Shown here: piece after piece, positions 1 to 9,287 of the stretch
Numbering within the stretch: the stretch's first letter is position 1
How the letters are laid out: the number at the start of each line of letters is the position of its first letter
DNA from: Comamonadaceae bacterium
Lineage (GTDB): Bacteria; Pseudomonadota; Gammaproteobacteria; Burkholderiales; Burkholderiaceae_C
Assembly: GCA_027488255.1 (NCBI GenBank)
Contig: JAIYBZ010000001.1
Location: 160,402 to 224,401 of the forward strand
DNA length: 64,000 nucleotides
Direction: 5' to 3'
Program-made: the position numbers and the translations under genes
Notes under the pieces: model-generated
What the model was told of the DNA's origin: nothing
Databases searched by the model: none
What the model saw: only the letters and a program-made list of their open reading frames with translations

Positions 1-62
1 AGCAGACCGACAACACACCAACAGTGCAGTGGCGCTGTTGAACCCTCAGGAAACCAAAATTT

Positions 63-1016
63 ATGGGTGCGACAGGTTTTTTTACTCACCCCACATGCTG
101 GAAGCATGAAATGGGTCCGGGACATCCTGAATGTCCTGAGCGACTGAGCGCCATCGAAGACCGTTTGTTGATCACCGGTCTCGACATGGCTTTGCAGCGC
201 CGCGAGGCCGGCCCCGCGTCCTTGGCCGACATTGAGTTGGCGCATGGGCGGATGCATGTGGCGTCTTTGCGGGGTTTGGGTGATGTCTTGCGTGAAGACA
301 TGGCGGCCGGTGGACCGTCGCACATGGCCATCGACCCTGACACCTTGATCAATGCGCACACCTGGGACGCGGCTTTGTTGTCGGCGGGGGCCGCCATTGA
401 GGCCACCGACGCGGTGTTGGCGGGCGAGCTAGAAAATGCTTTTTGTGCGGTGCGTCCCCCGGGGCATCACGCTTGCCGCGACAAAGCCATGGGGTTTTGC
501 TTTTTTAACAATGTGGCGATTGCAGCCAAATACGCATTGGATCGGCATGGCTTGAAAAGGGTAGCGATTGTTGACTTTGATGTGCACCATGGCAATGGCA
601 CCGAAGACATCGTGGCGGGGGATGACCGCATTTTGATGGTGAGTTTTTTTCAGCATCCGTTTTATCCCGAAGGTGGATCGACTTCAACGGCCCGCAATTT
701 GCTCAACTTGCCGGTGCCCGCTTACACCAAGGGCATGGACATTCGTGAGTTGATCGAGATGATGTGGTTGCCCCGCCTTGAAGCGCACAAGCCCGAGTTG
801 ATCTTGATCAGTGCGGGTTTTGATGCGCACCGCGAAGATGACATGGGCCAGATGGGTTTGGTGGAGCAAGATTACGCTTGGATCACCCAGCGCATCAAAG
901 ATATCGCCCAGCGGTTTGCCAAAGGGCGCATCGTGAGTTGTCTCGAAGGCGGCTACAACTTGAGTGCACTGGGCCGCAGTGTCGAAGCGCATTTGCGTGT
1001 TTTGGCCGATGTTTGA
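63..1016 (+). CDS. Histone deacetylase-family Zn amidohydrolase
   Basis: Arginase/deacetylase-fold enzyme of 317 residues, the usual length for the bacterial class II HDAC / acetoin-utilization / acetylpolyamine amidohydrolase group. It should be a cytoplasmic Zn hydrolase removing acyl groups from lysine or polyamine-like amides. Visible motifs are RPPGHHA (131-137, catalytic His pair), GFCFFNN (144-150), DFDVHHGNGT (171-180, Zn ligands Asp173 and His175) and SAGFDAH (250-256, third Zn ligand Asp254), with a late EGGYNL carrying the conserved Tyr. An AGGA lies about ten bases before the ATG. The mscS gene follows 51 bases downstream on the same strand. The family is secure; the substrate cannot be told from sequence. 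Confidence 0.9.
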   Translation: MGATGFFTHPTCWKHEMGPGHPECPERLSAIEDRLLITGLDMALQRREAGPASLADIELAHGRMHVASLRGLGDVLREDMAAGGPSHMAIDPDTLINAHTWDAALLSAGAAIEATDAVLAGELENAFCAVRPPGHHACRDKAMGFCFFNNVAIAAKYALDRHGLKRVAIVDFDVHHGNGTEDIVAGDDRILMVSFFQHPFYPEGGSTSTARNLLNLPVPAYTKGMDIRELIEMMWLPRLEAHKPELILISAGFDAHREDDMGQMGLVEQDYAWITQRIKDIAQRFAKGRIVSCLEGGYNLSALGRSVEAHLRVLADV

Positions 1017-1067
1017 AGTGTCTTTTCTTAAACACCCCTTGACCCGTATCGAGAGAAGGAAATTCTG

Positions 1068-2342
1068 ATGGCGAGCGTGAAGTCTTTGCACATTGCCGAC
1101 CCACTGGCTTGGCTGGACACCTTGGCCACGGCCGATTCATTGCAGGTGGTGGGTGCTTTTGGGGTGTGCATCGCACTGGCTTGGGTGGCGGTTTGGTTGA
1201 TGCGCCAAGCATTTGCTGCCCATGATTTGTCGGTCTTGCTGGGCCGCCGCTTGATTGATGGGGTCTTGTTCCCTACGATTTTGTTGGGCTTGACTTTTGC
1301 AGCGCAAACGCTTTTGACGGCAGACCATCCGATCGCGCTGTTTGATATTTTGTTGCCCGTTTGCATCTCCCTCGCTTTGATCCGGTTTGGCGTCAAAGTG
1401 TTGCAGGTGGCCTTTGGTGATGCGCCCTTTGTGCGGGTGTTCGAGCGCACGATTTCTTGGCTCGCTTGGTTGGCCGTGGTGCTGTGGGTGACGGGCATTT
1501 TGCCGCTGGTGTTGGACGAGTTAGACCAGATTCGCTGGAAAGTTGGCGGGTCTTTGTTGTCGGTACGCACGCTCATTGAAGGCGCGCTGACGGCTGGGGC
1601 GGTGTTGATCGTCACGCTGTGGATTTCAGCCGCGCTAGAGTCCCGCTTGCTCAAGTCGGCGACCGGCAGCGACTTGTCACTGCGCAAGGTGATCAGCAAC
1701 ACCGTGCGCGCTTTGCTCATGTTTGTCGGCTTGTTGCTGGCGCTGTCATCAGTGGGAATTGATCTCACCGCTTTGTCGGTGCTGGGCGGTGCGGTGGGGG
1801 TGGGCATTGGTTTTGGTTTGCAAAAACTGGCGGCCAACTATGTCAGTGGTTTTGTCATCTTGGCAGAACGAAGCATGCGCATTGGCGACGTCGTCAAAGT
1901 GGACCAATTTGAAGGGCGCATCACCGACATCAAAGCCCGCTACACCGTGATCCGTGCACCCTCGGGACGTGAGTCGATCGTGCCCAATGAGATGCTGATC
2001 ACGCAGCGGATCGAAAATTTGTCCTTGTCTGACGCCAAAATCTCGCAAAGCACGGTGGTCACCGTGGTGCATGACGCGCCGGTGGAGCAAGTGATGGGCC
2101 TCTTGCTGCAGGCTTGTCAGTCGCAAGCGCGGGTCTTGCAAGAACCGGCGCCTTTGGTGGCCTTGTCGGCATTTGGCGCAGAGGGATTGGAGTTCACGGT
2201 GAGTTACTGGTTTGAAGACCCCGCGAGCGGACAACTGGGCTTGAAGTCGGACATCAATCTGGCGATCTTGCAAGCGCTGCGAGACCACGGCATCGCCATG
2301 CCTTATCCGCAGCGTCTGCTGCCCGCAGCGCCCAAAAACTGA
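1068..2342 (+). CDS. MscS-family mechanosensitive channel
   Basis: Inner-membrane channel of 424 residues, expected to open under membrane tension and release osmolytes during osmotic downshock. Several hydrophobic spans fill about the first 240 residues. They are followed by the family hallmark pore-lining Gly/Ala-rich helix (AVGVGIGFGLQKLAANYVSG) and then the soluble beta and alpha/beta domains (GDVVKVDQFEG, IVPNEMLITQ). It is longer than E. coli MscS (286 residues) because of extra N-terminal spans, as in many proteobacterial homologues. The start has a GAAGGA Shine-Dalgarno. A strong hairpin follows the stop. Confidence 0.9.
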   Translation: MASVKSLHIADPLAWLDTLATADSLQVVGAFGVCIALAWVAVWLMRQAFAAHDLSVLLGRRLIDGVLFPTILLGLTFAAQTLLTADHPIALFDILLPVCISLALIRFGVKVLQVAFGDAPFVRVFERTISWLAWLAVVLWVTGILPLVLDELDQIRWKVGGSLLSVRTLIEGALTAGAVLIVTLWISAALESRLLKSATGSDLSLRKVISNTVRALLMFVGLLLALSSVGIDLTALSVLGGAVGVGIGFGLQKLAANYVSGFVILAERSMRIGDVVKVDQFEGRITDIKARYTVIRAPSGRESIVPNEMLITQRIENLSLSDAKISQSTVVTVVHDAPVEQVMGLLLQACQSQARVLQEPAPLVALSAFGAEGLEFTVSYWFEDPASGQLGLKSDINLAILQALRDHGIAMPYPQRLLPAAPKN

Positions 2343-2438
2343 TGTTCAAAAACTGCCACATCAAAAATGCCACACACAACCGATGCGATCACCGGCTAGC
2401 CCGAACAGGATTTTTGAATCTTGAGGCATTTGCAAGGC

Positions 2439-2473
2439 AAAAAAAAGGCACACCCTCGGGTGTGCCTTTTTTG
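2439..2473. terminator. Bidirectional rho-independent terminator
   Basis: A-tract, then GGCACACCC-TC-GGGTGTGCC, then a T-tract. The 9-bp perfect stem is flanked by A and T runs, so it can stop both mscS (+) and the convergent dctPQM operon (-). Confidence 0.9.
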
Positions 2474-2490
2474 TCACAGGTGGCAGAAGC

Positions 2491-3783
2491 TCAGTCCATC
2501 ATCGAGGGCAACCACAAGCTCAATTGCGGGAAGGCCAGCAAAATACCCAGAGTGATGATCAGCACCAAAACCATTGGCCAGACGCCACGGAAGATGGTGC
2601 CCAAGCCAACTTTGGGCAGCAAGGTGTTGAGCACAAACAGGTTCATGCCCACGGGCGGTGAGATCAGGCCGATTTGAATCACCATCACAATCAGCACACC
2701 AAACCACACAGGGTCAAAGCCAAGCTGTATCACGATGGGGAAGAACAAGGGAATGGTCAGCAGCACCATGGTGAGCTCTTCCATCACCGTGCCCAACAGC
2801 ACATAAATCAGCATCATGGCGCCCACGATCATGATGGGCGACAGGCCCAAATGCGTGATCCATTCTTTCAGCTCAAACGGCAAGCTGGTGTAGTTCACAA
2901 AGTTGGCGAAGATGGTGGCGGCAATCAGCAGGGTGAACAACATGGCGGTGGTGCGCGCCGATTCCACCAGCACTTGCAGCAGCACTTCTTTGGTCAGTGC
3001 TTTGCGTGCCAGGGCGAACAAAAAGGCGCCCATCGCGCCCATGCCGGCGCCCTCGGTGGCCGTGAAAAAGCCGCCATAAATGCCGCCCAACACCAGCACC
3101 ACCAAAAGCAGCACCCCCCAAATGCCTTTCACTGCAATCAGGCGTTCGCGCCAGCTGAACTTTTCACCTGCGGGCGCATGCTCAGGGTCGTGCCAAGTCA
3201 TGAACATGACCGCCACCATCATCAAGAGCGCGGTCAAAATGCCGGGGATCACGCCCGCCGCGAACAACTTGCCAATGTGGGTCTCGGTGATGATGCCGTA
3301 AATCACCATGATGGTGGACGGTGGAATCATGATGCCCAAGGTGCCCCCTGCGGCGATCACGCCTGTCGACATGGCATCGCTGTAGCCCAGCTTTTTCATC
3401 GACGGGTAGGCCACTTTGCTCATGGTCGCAGCGGTGGCAATGGACGAGCCGCAAATGGCACCAAAGCCGGCGCACGCCGCGATGGTGGCATGCGCGAGTC
3501 CCCCTCGGCGGTGCCCAATGAAGGTGTAGGCCGCATGAAACAACTCGTGCGCCAAGCCGGCCCGTGCGACAAAGTTGCCCATCAAGATGAACAAGGGAAT
3601 CACCGACAAGGTGTAGGCAAAACCGGTCTCATGTACCACTTGTGCGGTGCTGGCCAAGGCGGGCATCCAACCCCGGGTCAGGCCAATGCCCACGATGCCC
3701 ACCAAGCCCATGGAAAAAGCCAAGGGCATGCGCATCAAGGCCAAAACAAAGATGGCCAAAAATCCCAACAGCGCTTCGGTCAC
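2491..3783 (-). CDS. dctM: TRAP transporter large permease subunit
   Basis: 430-residue, very hydrophobic DctM-type subunit, the ion-coupled translocation channel of a tripartite ATP-independent periplasmic transporter. Typical DctM features are an N-terminal RMPLAFSMGLVG, a Gly-rich AACAGFGAICGSS and a MIPPSTIMVIYG segment, with about 12 predicted spans. It reads GTG at 3783, overlapping the dctQ stop in a GTGA, so translation is coupled. Last gene of dctP-dctQ-dctM. Substrate is probably an organic acid, but neighbouring genes do not define it. Confidence 0.93.
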   Translation of the reverse strand: MTEALLGFLAIFVLALMRMPLAFSMGLVGIVGIGLTRGWMPALASTAQVVHETGFAYTLSVIPLFILMGNFVARAGLAHELFHAAYTFIGHRRGGLAHATIAACAGFGAICGSSIATAATMSKVAYPSMKKLGYSDAMSTGVIAAGGTLGIMIPPSTIMVIYGIITETHIGKLFAAGVIPGILTALLMMVAVMFMTWHDPEHAPAGEKFSWRERLIAVKGIWGVLLLVVLVLGGIYGGFFTATEGAGMGAMGAFLFALARKALTKEVLLQVLVESARTTAMLFTLLIAATIFANFVNYTSLPFELKEWITHLGLSPIMIVGAMMLIYVLLGTVMEELTMVLLTIPLFFPIVIQLGFDPVWFGVLIVMVIQIGLISPPVGMNLFVLNTLLPKVGLGTIFRGVWPMVLVLIITLGILLAFPQLSLWLPSMMD

Positions 3784-4268
3784 AGAGTGCCTCCTTCGGT
3801 AGATTCTTCTTTTTCTTCTTCAGGGGAGAAGGCTTTGTAAAGATGCACCAAACCCGTCAAAGCACACAACACGCCCATGCCATGAATGAAAGGCGCTTTG
3901 GCGATTTTGAGTTGAGCAGTGGTCTCTCCGGTGATGCCAAATTCGCTGCCGGTGTTCCACATCAGGTAGCCCAAGCCCAGCAACAAAGCGGCGCAAATCA
4001 GGTGAACCAGTGTGCGTTGGATGCGTTGCACAAAGCGGGGCAACACGGCATCCAATGAGTCAAACACCACGTGCTCGCCCTTCAGCGAGACCAAGGGCAG
4101 GGCACCAAAAATCACCACCACCATCAACAACTCGGTCAGCTCCAGAGAGCCGGTGATGGAGTGCGACAAAAGTTTGCGGCCAGTCACATCCAGAAAGGTC
4201 AAGACCATGATGGCCATCAAGGCCAAGCCGGCCAATGTGCTGACTAAGATTTCGAGAGATTTCTTCAA
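3780..4268 (-). CDS. dctQ: TRAP transporter small permease subunit
   Basis: 162-residue DctQ-type protein with four predicted membrane spans (for example LAGLALMAIMVLTFLDVTGR near the N terminus and VVVIFGALPLVSLKGEHVVF in the middle). It pairs with the large permease to form the membrane part of the TRAP transporter. The best start is a TTG at 4268 because a GAGGTG Shine-Dalgarno sits just upstream and no ATG is suitably placed. Overlaps dctM by 4 bases and is separated from dctP by a terminator-like hairpin. Confidence 0.88.
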   Translation of the reverse strand: MKKSLEILVSTLAGLALMAIMVLTFLDVTGRKLLSHSITGSLELTELLMVVVIFGALPLVSLKGEHVVFDSLDAVLPRFVQRIQRTLVHLICAALLLGLGYLMWNTGSEFGITGETTAQLKIAKAPFIHGMGVLCALTGLVHLYKAFSPEEEKEESTEGGTL

Positions 4269-4280
4269 ATTTCACCTCTA

Positions 4281-4314
4281 AAAAAAACGGTACCTGTGAG
4301 AGTGACAGGTACCG
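4281..4314 (-). terminator. Intra-operon attenuator between dctP and dctQ
   Basis: On the minus strand CGGTACCTGT, a 7-base loop and ACAGGTACCG form a perfect 10-bp stem followed by seven T. It lies in the 91-base dctP-dctQ gap and probably terminates part of the transcripts, so that the binding protein is made in excess over the permease. Confidence 0.85.
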
Positions 4315-4359
4315 CCGTGGGAATCAGCCCTCGGTCGCACAACCGAGGGATGAGATTCA

Positions 4360-5382
4360 TCACTTCTGCTTTTGCAATTTCGCGATCTCGGCGCGGAATT
4401 CAGCCAATGTGGCCGAAGGATCCTTCAGACCTTTGGCCTTGGCGGCGGCAGCCCAATCGCGCTCGAGTTTATTCACCCGAACCGTCACGCCGCTGACAAA
4501 ACCGTTGTCGGCTTTGACAATCTTCACGCCGTTCTTTTGCATATTGGACATGGCCGCTTCATCGACACGGTCCCAAGACTTGCCAAAGCGCGCAGCAACG
4601 GCATCGCCCGACAAATCATCCACCACTTTTTTGTCAGCAGCAGACAGGGCGTTGTACTTGGCTGGGTTCATCATGAAGACGAAGCTGGTGTTGTACAAAC
4701 CACCGGGGAAAGTGGTGGCGTGCTTGATGATCTTGTCGATCTTGAACGAGTCGGTGGACTCGGCAGGGAACAAGGTGCCATCCATCACGCCGCTGGACAG
4801 CAACTCATAGGAGTCAGGTGCTGGCTTGAGGGTGACGTTCATGTCCAATGTTTTGGTGATTTCATTGACCATGCCACCGCCGACGCGGAATTTCAGACCG
4901 CTCAGGTCTTCCACTTTGGTGATGGGCTTTTTGGTGTTGAAGACCATTCCAGGGCCGTGTGTGAAGTAGCCCAACACTTTGACGCCTTGGTGTTCGGCGG
5001 CAAATTCAGCGTTTTTGCTGGCTACACGGTTAAAGGCAACAGAAAGAGGCTCTGCGCGGTCACCCAAAAATGGGAATTCGGCCATCTGGGTCAACACGAA
5101 GCGACCGGGGGTGTAGCCGTGGACGGTGAAAGACACGTCAACCAAGCCATTTTTCACCGCATCGTAGGTGCCGGGTGCAGGGGTCACGGCGCGGGGCAAA
5201 ATGTTGCAGCGCACGCGGTTCGATGTTTTGGCCGCCACATCGTCACACCATTCTTTTTGAGCCACGCTCAAACCGTGTGTGGGGGGAACCCAGCTGGAGA
5301 CCGTCAGAACAGTTTGGGCTTGGGCAGTGAATGCGAGACTGCTCAAAGACAAAACACTCAGTGAAATCAGGCTTTTCTTCAT
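4360..5382 (-). CDS. dctP: TRAP transporter periplasmic binding protein
   Basis: 340-residue secreted solute receptor of the TRAP family. It has a clear Sec signal peptide (MKKSLISLSVLSLSSLAFTAQA, cleaved after AQA), then a DctP fold with the conserved LKFRVGGG segment whose Arg usually pairs with a substrate carboxylate. The ATG at 5382 was chosen because GGAG lies seven bases upstream; an in-frame TTG one codon earlier is less likely. First gene of dctPQM, transcribed divergently from etfBA. Likely ligand is a C4 or longer carboxylate, by family only. Confidence 0.92.
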   Translation of the reverse strand: MKKSLISLSVLSLSSLAFTAQAQTVLTVSSWVPPTHGLSVAQKEWCDDVAAKTSNRVRCNILPRAVTPAPGTYDAVKNGLVDVSFTVHGYTPGRFVLTQMAEFPFLGDRAEPLSVAFNRVASKNAEFAAEHQGVKVLGYFTHGPGMVFNTKKPITKVEDLSGLKFRVGGGMVNEITKTLDMNVTLKPAPDSYELLSSGVMDGTLFPAESTDSFKIDKIIKHATTFPGGLYNTSFVFMMNPAKYNALSAADKKVVDDLSGDAVAARFGKSWDRVDEAAMSNMQKNGVKIVKADNGFVSGVTVRVNKLERDWAAAAKAKGLKDPSATLAEFRAEIAKLQKQK

Positions 5383-5587
5383 CAAATTGCTCCATCAAAT
5401 TGGTTACAAAACATAATTTAATCTGGTTTTTTTCGAAACGCACTACATGCTAACCCTGATAGCCCAACCGCTTGGTCGGTGAATTCCCGGGGGTAGGATG
5501 GCAAAAATAGAAATACACTGCTTGTAAAATGCGAACGACCGTGCTTTTTTGCGGCTTACTGTATCTTTGTAAAAGCGTTTTGGTGCA

Positions 5588-5615
5588 CAATTGACGTTTA
5601 CGTTAACGTCAATTG
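5588..5615. promoter_or_regulatory. Palindromic operator upstream of etfB
   Basis: Perfect inverted repeat: CAATTGACGTT, spacer TACGTT, AACGTCAATTG. It lies in the 296-base dctP/etfB divergent region, 64 bases before the etfB ATG. ACGT-cored palindromes of this kind are known for regulators of acyl-CoA and branched-chain amino acid catabolism in proteobacteria; which protein binds here is not shown. Nothing else in this gap looks coding. Confidence 0.6.
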
Positions 5616-5678
5616 TTTTCCTGTTTTGGCGTCGCGCGGATCCCCGCTGATTTTTGGCCTTTCAATGGAGAAGTTTTC

Positions 5679-6434
5679 ATGAAAATTTTGGTTCCCGTCA
5701 AACGGGTCGTGGACTACAACGTCAAGGTTCGCGTCAAGTCCGATGGCTCGGGTGTGGACATTGCCAACGTCAAGATGAGCATGAATCCCTTCGATGAAAT
5801 CGCGATCGAAGAAGCGGTTCGTTTGAAGGAAAAGGGTCTGGCCACCGAAGTCATCGCGGTGTCCTGCGGCGTCGCCCAATGCCAAGAAACCTTGCGCACC
5901 GCCATGGCCATTGGGGCTGATCGCGGCATCTTGGTTGAAACCCCCGCCGATCTGGATTTGCAGCCTTTGGCTGTGGCAAAACTGCTCAAAGCATTGGTCG
6001 ACAAAGAGCAGCCGGGCTTGGTCATCTTGGGCAAACAAGCGATTGACGACGATTGCAACCAAACCGGCCAAATGCTGGCCGCCTTGGCCGACATGCCTCA
6101 GGCCACCTTTGCTTCTAAAGTGGAAATCGTCGATGGCAAAGCCCACGTGACCCGCGAGATTGATGGCGGCATGGAAGTCTTGTCTATCTCTCTGCCTGCC
6201 GTGGTGACCACCGACTTGCGTTTGAACGAGCCCCGCTACGTGACCTTGCCCAACATCATGAAGGCCAAGAAAAAGCAGCTCGACACATTCAAGCCTGAAG
6301 ATTTGGGCGTGGATGTATCGCCTCGTATCAAGACCCTCAAAGTGGCCGAACCTGCCAAGCGCAGCGCCGGTATCAAGGTGCCCGATGTCGCCACTTTGGT
6401 GGACAAGCTCAAGAACGTGGCCAAGGTCATCTGA
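5679..6434 (+). CDS. etfB: Electron transfer flavoprotein beta subunit
   Basis: 251-residue EtfB, the usual length. With EtfA it forms the soluble FAD/AMP heterodimer that takes electrons from acyl-CoA dehydrogenases and passes them to ETF:ubiquinone oxidoreductase. It opens [20 protein letters not shown], with a conserved [16 protein letters not shown] (about 35-50) and a [11 protein letters not shown] nucleotide-site segment. The ATG at 5679 was chosen over an upstream in-frame start because GGAGAAG precedes it and the family begins there. etfA follows after 16 bases, and an acyl-CoA dehydrogenase lies just beyond. Confidence 0.96.
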   Translation: MKILVPVKRVVDYNVKVRVKSDGSGVDIANVKMSMNPFDEIAIEEAVRLKEKGLATEVIAVSCGVAQCQETLRTAMAIGADRGILVETPADLDLQPLAVAKLLKALVDKEQPGLVILGKQAIDDDCNQTGQMLAALADMPQATFASKVEIVDGKAHVTREIDGGMEVLSISLPAVVTTDLRLNEPRYVTLPNIMKAKKKQLDTFKPEDLGVDVSPRIKTLKVAEPAKRSAGIKVPDVATLVDKLKNVAKVI

Positions 6435-6450
6435 CACACAAGGAAATCCC

Positions 6451-7383
6451 ATGACTTCTCTCGTCATTGCAGAACACGACAACGCCTCTATCAAAGGCGC
6501 CACCCTCAACACCATCACGGCCGCAGCCGCTTGCGGCGGTGATGTGCATGTCTTGGTGGCTGGCCACAACGCCGCCGCCGCCGCCGCTGCTGCCGCACAA
6601 ATCGCCGGTGTCAGCAAAGTGATCCACGCCGACAGCGACAGCCTGGCCCATGGCTTGGCTGAAAACGTGGCGGCGCAAGTGCTGGCCATCGCCGCGCAGT
6701 ACAGCCACATTTTGTTTCCGGCGACGGCAGGCGGCAAAAACGTGGCACCCCGTGTGGCGGCCAAACTCGATGTGGCGCAAATCAGCGATGTGACCCAAGT
6801 CATTTCAGCCGACACTTTCGAGCGCCCCATTTACGCCGGCAACGCCATTGCCACTGTGCAAAGCACCGACGGGACCAAAGTCATCACGGTGCGCACCACC
6901 GGTTTTGATGCCGCCGCCGCCTCGGGTGGCAGTGCGGCTGTAGAAACCGCAGCGGCCCAGGCCGACAGCGGCAAGAGCAGCTTCAAGGGCAGCGAGATCG
7001 CCAAAAACGACCGCCCCGAATTGACCGCCGCCAAGATCATCGTCTCGGGTGGCCGCGCTTTGGGCAGCTCAGAAAAATTCAACGAAGTGATGACTCCCTT
7101 GGCCGACAAGCTGGGTGCCGCCATTGGTGCCAGCCGCGCAGCGGTCGATGCCGGTTACGCCGCCAACGATTTACAAGTTGGCCAGACCGGCAAGATCGTC
7201 GCGCCTCAGCTCTACATCGCAGCGGGCATTTCGGGCGCCATCCAACACTTGGCCGGCATGAAAGACTCGAAGGTCATCGTGGCCATCAACAAAGACCCAG
7301 AGGCCCCCATCTTCAGCGTGGCCGACTTTGGGCTGGAGGCCGATTTGTTTGCCGCCGTCCCTGAACTGACCCAAGCACTGTGA
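6451..7383 (+). CDS. etfA: Electron transfer flavoprotein alpha subunit
   Basis: 310-residue EtfA carrying the FAD site in its C-terminal half: [15 protein letters not shown], then [20 protein letters not shown] and [19 protein letters not shown], all diagnostic. The N-terminal half has an unusual run of eleven residues that are nearly all alanine, near residue 40 (GCC/GCT codons). Start ATG with AGGAAA Shine-Dalgarno. Partner of etfB immediately upstream, followed by a terminator hairpin. Confidence 0.96.
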   Translation: MTSLVIAEHDNASIKGATLNTITAAAACGGDVHVLVAGHNAAAAAAAAAQIAGVSKVIHADSDSLAHGLAENVAAQVLAIAAQYSHILFPATAGGKNVAPRVAAKLDVAQISDVTQVISADTFERPIYAGNAIATVQSTDGTKVITVRTTGFDAAAASGGSAAVETAAAQADSGKSSFKGSEIAKNDRPELTAAKIIVSGGRALGSSEKFNEVMTPLADKLGAAIGASRAAVDAGYAANDLQVGQTGKIVAPQLYIAAGISGAIQHLAGMKDSKVIVAINKDPEAPIFSVADFGLEADLFAAVPELTQAL

Positions 7384-7398
7384 CATTTTGAAGACTGC

Positions 7399-7427
7399 AA
7401 AAAAGGCCTCCGTGAGAGGTCTTTTTT
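7399..7427 (+). terminator. Rho-independent terminator after etfBA
   Basis: GGCCTC, loop CGTGA, GAGGTC (one G-T pair), preceded by six A and followed by six T, 15 bases after the etfA stop. The next gene starts 33 bases later, so the acyl-CoA dehydrogenase is partly or wholly uncoupled from etfBA. Confidence 0.85.
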
Positions 7428-7460
7428 GTACCCGACCCCAGACTTTTCGGAGACACACAC

Positions 7461-9251
7461 ATGAGCTACAACGCCCCACTGAAGGACATGCTTTTCAACA
7501 TCGAGCATTTGGCACGCATTGACCAGATTGCTCAAATTCCTGGCTTTGAAGACGCGGGCTTGGAAACCGCTCAAGCCGTGTTGGAAGAGTGCGGCAAACT
7601 CAACCGCGATGTGATCGCGCCACTCAATTGGGAAGGGGACAAAAACCCCTCATTTCACAACGGCAGCGGGGTCACCACCACCCCGGGTTTCAAAGAAGCC
7701 TACAAACAATTCACCGAAGGCGGCTGGCAAAGCCTGCAACACCCAGCCGACTTTGGCGGGCAGGGCTTGCCCAAGACCATTGGCGCGGCGTGCGGCGAAA
7801 TGCTCAACTCGGCCAACATGAGTTTTGCGTTGTGCCCCATGCTGACCGATGGCGCCATTGAAGCCTTGCTCACGGCCGGCTCGGACGAACTCAAAGCCAC
7901 CTACCTTGAAAAGCTGATCTCCGGCGAGTGGACCGGCACCATGAACTTGACCGAGCCGCAAGCCGGCTCAGACTTGGCCGCTGTACGCACGCGCGCCGAG
8001 CCCCAGCCGGACGGTACTTTCAAGGTGTTTGGCACCAAGATTTACATCACCTATGGTGAGCACGACATGGCCGAGAACATCGTCCATTTGGTGCTGGCCC
8101 GCGTGCAAGGTGCGCCCGAAGGCGTGAAGGGCATCAGTTTGTTTGTGGTGCCCAAGTTCATGGTCAAGGCCGATGGCTCTTTGGGCGCGCGCAACGATGT
8201 GCACTGCGTCAGCATCGAGCACAAGATGGGCATCAAGGCCAGCCCCACAGCGGTCTTGCAGTTTGGCGACCACGGGGGCGCAACCGGCTTTTTGGTGGGC
8301 CAAGAAAACCGCGGCCTCGAGTACATGTTCATCATGATGAACGCCGCCCGCTATGCCGTGGGTGTGCAGGGCATTGCGATTGCCGAGCGTGCCTACCAAC
8401 GCGCGGTGCAGTACGCGCGTGACCGCATTCAAAGCCGTCCTGTCGATGGCAGTTTGCCGGCTGCTGGCCCCATCATTCACCACCCCGATGTGCGCCGCAT
8501 GCTCATGACCATGCGCGCCTACACCGAGGGTTGCCGGGCCATGGCCACCACCGCCGCAGCCGCCTACGACGCGGCGCACCACCATCCCGATGCCGAAGTG
8601 CGCAAGCAAAACCAAGCGTTTTATGAATTCATGGTGCCCTTGGTCAAAGGCTACAGCACCGAGATGAGTTTGGAGGTCACCAGCTTGGGTGTGCAAGTGC
8701 ACGGGGGCATGGGCTTCATCGAAGAAACCGGTGCCGCGCAGTACTACCGCGATGCCAAAATTTTGACCATCTACGAAGGCACCACCGCCATCCAGGCCAA
8801 CGACTTGGTGGGCCGCAAAACCGCCCGCGATGGCGGCCAGACTGCCAAGGCACTGGCAGCCCAAGTGGCACAAACAGAAAGCGCACTGATGGCCTCGGGC
8901 AATGCCGATGCACTCGCAGTGGCCAAGCGCCTGAAAGCCGCTCGCGAAGCGTTTGTTGACGTGGTCGACTTTGTGGCGGGCAACACCAAAGCGCATCCCA
9001 ACGACGTGTTTGCAGGCAGCGTGCCCTACCTCATGTTGGCGGGTAACCTGATGGCCGGCTGGCAAATGGGCCGCTCTTTGCTGGTGGCCCTGAGCCCCGA
9101 AGCCCAAGCGCAAGACGCCGACTTTATGAAGGCCAAAGTGACCACGGCACGCTTTTATGCCGACCACATTTTGTCCAAAGCCCCAGGCATGCGCGACAGC
9201 ATCGTGGAAGGCGCTGGCAGCGTCACGGCCATGGCCTTAGACGCCTTCTGA
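7461..9251 (+). CDS. Acyl-CoA dehydrogenase, large type with C-terminal domain
   Basis: 596-residue flavoenzyme introducing an alpha-beta double bond into an acyl-CoA and passing electrons to ETF. The length and extra C-terminal domain match the roughly 600-residue AcdB/DmdC-like branch rather than the 380-residue short type. Visible: [20 protein letters not shown] (FAD/substrate region), [39 protein letters not shown] and [12 protein letters not shown], the usual catalytic-loop region. GGAG precedes the ATG. Its position right after etfBA fits electron delivery to the ETF made next door. Chain-length specificity is unknown. Confidence 0.93.
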   Translation: MSYNAPLKDMLFNIEHLARIDQIAQIPGFEDAGLETAQAVLEECGKLNRDVIAPLNWEGDKNPSFHNGSGVTTTPGFKEAYKQFTEGGWQSLQHPADFGGQGLPKTIGAACGEMLNSANMSFALCPMLTDGAIEALLTAGSDELKATYLEKLISGEWTGTMNLTEPQAGSDLAAVRTRAEPQPDGTFKVFGTKIYITYGEHDMAENIVHLVLARVQGAPEGVKGISLFVVPKFMVKADGSLGARNDVHCVSIEHKMGIKASPTAVLQFGDHGGATGFLVGQENRGLEYMFIMMNAARYAVGVQGIAIAERAYQRAVQYARDRIQSRPVDGSLPAAGPIIHHPDVRRMLMTMRAYTEGCRAMATTAAAAYDAAHHHPDAEVRKQNQAFYEFMVPLVKGYSTEMSLEVTSLGVQVHGGMGFIEETGAAQYYRDAKILTIYEGTTAIQANDLVGRKTARDGGQTAKALAAQVAQTESALMASGNADALAVAKRLKAAREAFVDVVDFVAGNTKAHPNDVFAGSVPYLMLAGNLMAGWQMGRSLLVALSPEAQAQDADFMKAKVTTARFYADHILSKAPGMRDSIVEGAGSVTAMALDAF

Positions 9252-9287
9252 AACTGAAGCAGACCCACACCATTATTAGGAGACCTC

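Noticed and set aside
2674..3840. 388-codon frame on the + strand opposite dctM
   Set aside because: His/Gln-rich composition typical of an antisense frame of a membrane protein gene; dctM itself is unmistakable.
5598..6830. 410-codon frame on the - strand opposite etfBA
   Set aside because: Antisense shadow, no domain, crosses two well-defined genes.
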